DNA of 64,000 nucleotides, from assembly GCA_965238305.1 (NCBI GenBank), contig CBDEHK010000001.1:682001-746000 (forward strand). Direction: 5' to 3'. The position numbers and the translations under genes are program-made. Under the pieces are notes generated by a model, which did not search any database, had not been told where the DNA came from, and worked only from the letters and a program-made list of their open reading frames with translations. This DNA is from CBDCGJ01 sp965238305. GTDB lineage: Bacteria > Pseudomonadota > Alphaproteobacteria > GCA-2731375. This document shows, one piece after another, positions 60,624 through 64,000 of this stretch. Each line of letters begins with the position of its first letter. The first letter of the stretch is position 1.

Positions 60624-61645
60624 TTTGACGCCGCCGCGCCCAGGCGAATGCGGGGATCAAGGACGGCGAGCGCTAGGTCCGAGATGAACATGCCGATGAC
60701 CGTCAGGAAAGCCAGGAACAACAGGAAACTGCCGGCCAGATATTGATCCTGGCTTTGCAGGGCGCTGACCAGCATCGGGCCGGAGGTCGGCAAGCTCATC
60801 ACCACAGCGACAATGGCGGAACCGGAAATCATCTGCGGCAACAGATTGCCGATGTCGGCGACAAATGGATTGAGCGCCATGCGCAGGGGATATTTGATCA
60901 GCACTTTCGACGACCGCAGCCCCTTCGCCCGCGCCGTCATGACATACTGTTTCTGTAATTCATCCAGTAGATTGGCGCGCAGGCGGCGGATCATGCCGGC
61001 GGTACCGGAGGTGCCGATGACAATCACCGGTACCACCAGATGTTCGCAGATCGAGAGAAACTTGTCCCAGGACATATCCTGGCCGATATATTCATCGTCC
61101 ATCAGGCCCCCGATGGAAACGCCGAAATACTTCTTGCCCAGATAGAGCAGGATCAGGGCCAGCAGAAAGTTTGGCGTCGCTAGGCCGATATAACCCAGAA
61201 ACGTCATCGCATGATCGCTGATGGAATATTGCCGGACGGCGGTATAGACGCCAATTGGGAATGACACCACATAGACAAACAGGATGGTTGAAAAACTGAG
61301 CACAAAAGACAGGAACAACCGGTCGCCGACCACTTCATCGACTGGCCGCTGATATTCGAAGGACCAACCCAGATCGCCCTGCAAAAGGCCAGAGAAACCG
61401 TTGCTGCCGGGCCAAACCCCTAGCCAGATAGCATATTGCTCCAGCATCGGTTTATCGAGGCCATATTCCGCCCGCAGGAAAGCAACTTTTTCAAGCGCCG
61501 CCTTGTCCCCTTGCGAGCGCAATTGATCGATCAAATTGGTCAGATAATCGCCTGGCGGCAGCTGAATGATGACAAAAGTAATGATCGAGATCACCAGCAA
61601 AGTGGGGATCATGATCATCACGCGATGCACAAAATATGTGAACAT
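60620..61645 (-). CDS. ABC transporter permease, YejB/DppB type
   Basis: 341 residues. MFTYFVHRVMIMIPTLLVIS, then FVIIQLPPGDYL, is the usual start; the transport domain contains LSFSTILFVYVVSFPIGVYTAV and the EAA loop MTARAKGLRSSKVLIKYPLR. The insert GDLGWSFEYQRPVDEVVGD is family-typical. Partner of the YejE-type permease with a four-base overlap. Confidence 0.93.
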   Translation of the reverse strand: MFTYFVHRVMIMIPTLLVISIITFVIIQLPPGDYLTNLIDQLRSQGDKAALEKVAFLRAEYGLDKPMLEQYAIWLGVWPGSNGFSGLLQGDLGWSFEYQRPVDEVVGDRLFLSFVLSFSTILFVYVVSFPIGVYTAVRQYSISDHAMTFLGYIGLATPNFLLALILLYLGKKYFGVSIGGLMDDEYIGQDMSWDKFLSICEHLVVPVIVIGTSGTAGMIRRLRANLLDELQKQYVMTARAKGLRSSKVLIKYPLRMALNPFVADIGNLLPQMISGSAIVAVVMSLPTSGPMLVSALQSQDQYLAGSFLLFLAFLTVIGMFISDLALAVLDPRIRLGAAASK

Positions 61646-61701
61646 GTAGCTTAGGCGCCTATCTCAGAATATTATTATCATTATGTCTTGATTAGCTTAT
61701 C

Positions 61702-63651
61702 TCAATTTTTCGGTTTGCGCCAAAAACTGTCGGGGCGGTAGATGCCGAACTGGGCGCCGGGATCCCAATTGTAAATTGCTTTTTCCGGCACATTCATGAT
61801 GCCGTTTTTCACCACGATGGGTTGTTTCACGCCGGAGACGATGCCGATGCTAAAGACCTGTTCGGTGTAAATTTTCAACATCTCCTGCCAGACTTTGGTG
61901 CGGCTTTCCAGGGCGGTATTGTCCTGCCATTGTTTCAGCATACCAAGCAGTTGATTGGGGATTTCCATATCCGGCGGTTTGCCGCCGCTGGCGCTGGTTT
62001 CGTAATATTCCCCCCACATCGGCCATTGCAGCTGCAATTGCGACGTCGGCGCCAACTCGGCCGGGCTCATCATCGCCGTGGCGATACCGTTTTCCAAACC
62101 GAACCAAACTGACATCTGCGTGTCGCCAGAAAATACCCGATTGCGGAAGATTTCCCGCTGCGAAGGTTTGATGAACAGCTTGATGCCGATTTCGGCCCAA
62201 TTTTCGGAAATCAACTGCAGCACATCCACTTGTTCGGTCTCTTCGCCGGCGGTTTCGACAATTATCTCCATTGGCCGTCCGTCCGGCAAAAGGCGGATGT
62301 CGTCGTCGTCAAACTGATCCAGCCCCATATCGTCGAGAATTTCATTGGCCGCGTCGACGTCGTAGTCGGTCCAGATCTTTTGAAATTCTTCTTTGAACAG
62401 CGGACTGGAGGGCAATAGGGTATTGTTGCCTTCGATGGCGAGGCCGAAATAGAGGGTTTCATTGATTAGTGTGCGGTCGATGGAGAGGCTCAGGGCGCGA
62501 CGAAAACGGACGTCCCGCATCAATTTGCGCCAGACCGGATCATTGACGTTCATGTTCGGGAACAAGGCCAAGTGCGAACCCTTAGCGATATTCCAAAGAT
62601 AGGTCTTAAATTCGCCCTCGTCCTGATGTTCTTTCAGAAAAGTGTAATTGTTAAACGCCACATTTCGCGATTGTAGATCAACTTCGCCGGTGCCGGCCTT
62701 GGCCGGGATCAACTTGCCATCGGAGACCGCCAAGATGATGCGATCGAAATAGGGCAATTGCTGACCGGTTTCGTCGACCCGGTGGAAATAGGGATTGCGC
62801 TCGCCGATGAAGCGCACCGCCGGCGGCCGGGTGTTATTACGCCACGGCTGCAAAGTTGGCAGGTCCGGATTGTCAAAGCGGTACATATTGTCCAGGCGAT
62901 TGTGCAGGCTGGCCCAATTGCGTGTGCGATGTTCTTTCAACAGCTTCTTCAAGCTCGCAGGATCGGCATAATCGCCGTGGAATTTTGAAAGATAGTGCGC
63001 TGGGCGATAAATAAACAGCGGCGACGCCCCGGCCAAGCGCGGCAAAAACATGTGGTTCGGTTTTTTCCAACTATAACGCACGGTGTGATCGTCGATGATC
63101 TCGAACTTCGGCGGCTCGCCATCCACCAGCATGTCGATGGGCGGTCCGGACGGCGACAGTTTTTTATAGTTCGCGACATTGTCCCAGTAATAAGCAAAAT
63201 CTTTCGCCGAAAAAGGCTCGCCATCGGACCAGCGGTGCCCTTTACGCAGCTTGAAAGTGAATATGCGTCCTTCGTGCACATCATAGGATTCCAGGATATC
63301 GGAGATAAATTCCAGTTTTTCATTATAACCGATAAGGCGGGCGTAACCGTAGACCACCAGCAGGCGGGTATCGCGGGCCCGCCCGATCAGGGTTTTCAGT
63401 TCACCGCTATATTGGCCGATGCTTTTACCGCTTGCCGCCATATTCAAGATCATCGGTTTTGTCGGTAACCGCGCCGCCACGGGCGGCAGATCGCCGGCGG
63501 CGACCTTGACGCTCAAGGACGGCGCTTCTTTATAATCTGCGGCAAATAATGATGTTGCCGTCACGGTCGCGATCGCTAAGACCAGCGCGCCGCCAATCAG
63601 GCGTTTGCACATTCCATCACGACCGGGCGACAAAACAGTTCCCATTCGCAT
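61702..63651 (-). CDS. ABC transporter solute-binding protein family 5 (YejA-like)
   Basis: Up to 649 residues. The GAGAGGTGG site suits the ATG at 63645 better than the one at 63651. The signal peptide begins near MCKRLIGGALVLAIATVTA and ends at SLFAA. SBP_bac_5 fold: LRKGHRWSDGEPFSAKDFAYYW near the start and RFRRALSLSIDRTLINETLYFG midway. Captures oligopeptides or similar ligands in the periplasm. It is 56 bases from the permease downstream and 44 from the ATPase gene upstream. Confidence 0.92.
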   Translation of the reverse strand: MRMGTVLSPGRDGMCKRLIGGALVLAIATVTATSLFAADYKEAPSLSVKVAAGDLPPVAARLPTKPMILNMAASGKSIGQYSGELKTLIGRARDTRLLVVYGYARLIGYNEKLEFISDILESYDVHEGRIFTFKLRKGHRWSDGEPFSAKDFAYYWDNVANYKKLSPSGPPIDMLVDGEPPKFEIIDDHTVRYSWKKPNHMFLPRLAGASPLFIYRPAHYLSKFHGDYADPASLKKLLKEHRTRNWASLHNRLDNMYRFDNPDLPTLQPWRNNTRPPAVRFIGERNPYFHRVDETGQQLPYFDRIILAVSDGKLIPAKAGTGEVDLQSRNVAFNNYTFLKEHQDEGEFKTYLWNIAKGSHLALFPNMNVNDPVWRKLMRDVRFRRALSLSIDRTLINETLYFGLAIEGNNTLLPSSPLFKEEFQKIWTDYDVDAANEILDDMGLDQFDDDDIRLLPDGRPMEIIVETAGEETEQVDVLQLISENWAEIGIKLFIKPSQREIFRNRVFSGDTQMSVWFGLENGIATAMMSPAELAPTSQLQLQWPMWGEYYETSASGGKPPDMEIPNQLLGMLKQWQDNTALESRTKVWQEMLKIYTEQVFSIGIVSGVKQPIVVKNGIMNVPEKAIYNWDPGAQFGIYRPDSFWRKPKN

Positions 63652-63695
63652 CCACCTCTCCCAAACTCGTCGCCCTGCCCGACATCCTGTTTATG

Positions 63696-64000
63696 TTACA
63701 GTTTAGCGTCGGTGCTGGCGCGCACAAAATGCCCTTCTGTCGTTTCAATCATATCGACCTTTTCTTCTCCCGCAAGGGTGAAAGGTGCGGGCCATTCCGA
63801 GGGGATCGAAGCCTTGCCTTCCATCAGCGCGGTTAAATCCAGTCTAGCGTGTATATCCGCCTTCGGTACCGCCGCTAAAAGTGCCTTGGTATAGGGATGA
63901 ATGGGGTTCTCGAAGAGCATTTTACACGGCGCGGTCTCCACCACCCGGCCGGCACACATGACGGCGATACGATCGGCAACATAGTCGACAACGGCTAGAT
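63696..64000 (-). CDS. Peptide ABC transporter ATP-binding protein, C-terminal part (runs off the window)
   Basis: About 100 C-terminal residues are visible; the frame stays open to the window edge. LAVVDYVADRIAVMCAGRVVE is the region after the H-loop, and ENPIHPYTKALLAAVPKAD is the oligopeptide transporter extension (oligo_HPY) found in OppD/F, DppD/F and YejF. It probably energises the two permeases downstream. Whether it is a single or a double NBD (as in YejF) lies outside the window. Confidence 0.92.
   Translation of the reverse strand, partial: LAVVDYVADRIAVMCAGRVVETAPCKMLFENPIHPYTKALLAAVPKADIHARLDLTALMEGKASIPSEWPAPFTLAGEEKVDMIETTEGHFVRASTDAKL

Noticed and set aside
1..64000. tRNA, rRNA, CRISPR, IS element or prophage
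   Set aside because: No cloverleaf-like or CCA-ended intergenic segments, no regularly spaced repeats, no transposase or integrase frames were recognised in any gap.

Overview
This is a gene-dense stretch of an alphaproteobacterial chromosome. The G+C content looks moderate to high by eye, about 55%. Several small families typical of Alphaproteobacteria occur here (DUF2628, DUF3576, DUF6489, a bacterial Tim44-like protein), together with the alphaproteobacterial origin-proximal blocks hemJ-rho, mnmE-mnmG-rsmG-parA-parB-holA-lptE-leuS and dnaQ-secB-fxsA-tim44-mltA. A Rhodospirillales-like lineage fits best. That placement rests on gene content and order, not on a phylogeny. Two perfect parS sites near parAB put the window close to the replication origin.

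Layout. 1-6 kb: hemJ, an A+T-rich island with a lone DUF3800 gene, rho with a long upstream region, a secreted TPR protein and an O-antigen ligase. 6-9.5 kb: small stress or detoxification enzymes (ATC-hydrolase family, GFA, GST), then hslVU. 9.6-14.1 kb: the his cluster hisB-DUF2628-hisH-hisA-hisF-sixA-like-hisE-HIT. 14.2-18.1 kb: a secreted metzincin protease with Fn3 domains, a 2OG-Fe(II) oxygenase and a methyltransferase. 18.5-23.2 kb: two overlapping PAS-type sensor kinases without a response regulator. 23.3-27.2 kb: dnaQ, secB, fxsA, tim44 and mltA. 27.3-31.1 kb: a coupled lutA-lutB-lutC-smr-xre operon, closed by a REP-like repeat. 31.3-35.8 kb: quinone reductase, an unknown protein, ogt and a YyaL-type protein.

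36-47 kb is the origin-proximal housekeeping core: tRNA-U34 modification (mnmE, mnmG), rsmG, chromosome partition (parA, parB, parS), DNA polymerase III delta, LPS assembly (lptE) and leucyl-tRNA synthetase. 47-54 kb: a major porin with its own terminator, a glycosyltransferase, thiE-like and yggS genes, a frameshifted L,D-transpeptidase coupled to an unknown gene, and ribA. 54-58 kb: an OmpR-type regulator, an MBL hydrolase, a methyltransferase and a frameshifted adenylate cyclase. 58-64 kb: an oligopeptide ABC importer (Yej/Dpp type) ending in a D-threonine-aldolase-type PLP enzyme.

The least expected signal is at nucleotide level. The palindrome TGACGTCA occurs 22 times where about one is expected, 19 of them in three short clusters (33.1-35.8, 42.2-44.0 and 49.2-51.3 kb), in two codon phases and in intergenic gaps. 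Other items worth a look are a palindrome shared by the rho and porin upstream regions, a 25-bp-arm inverted repeat after rho with a partial copy at 58.3 kb, the DUF3800 island, and two single-base frameshifts. I saw no tRNA, rRNA, CRISPR array, insertion sequence or prophage.
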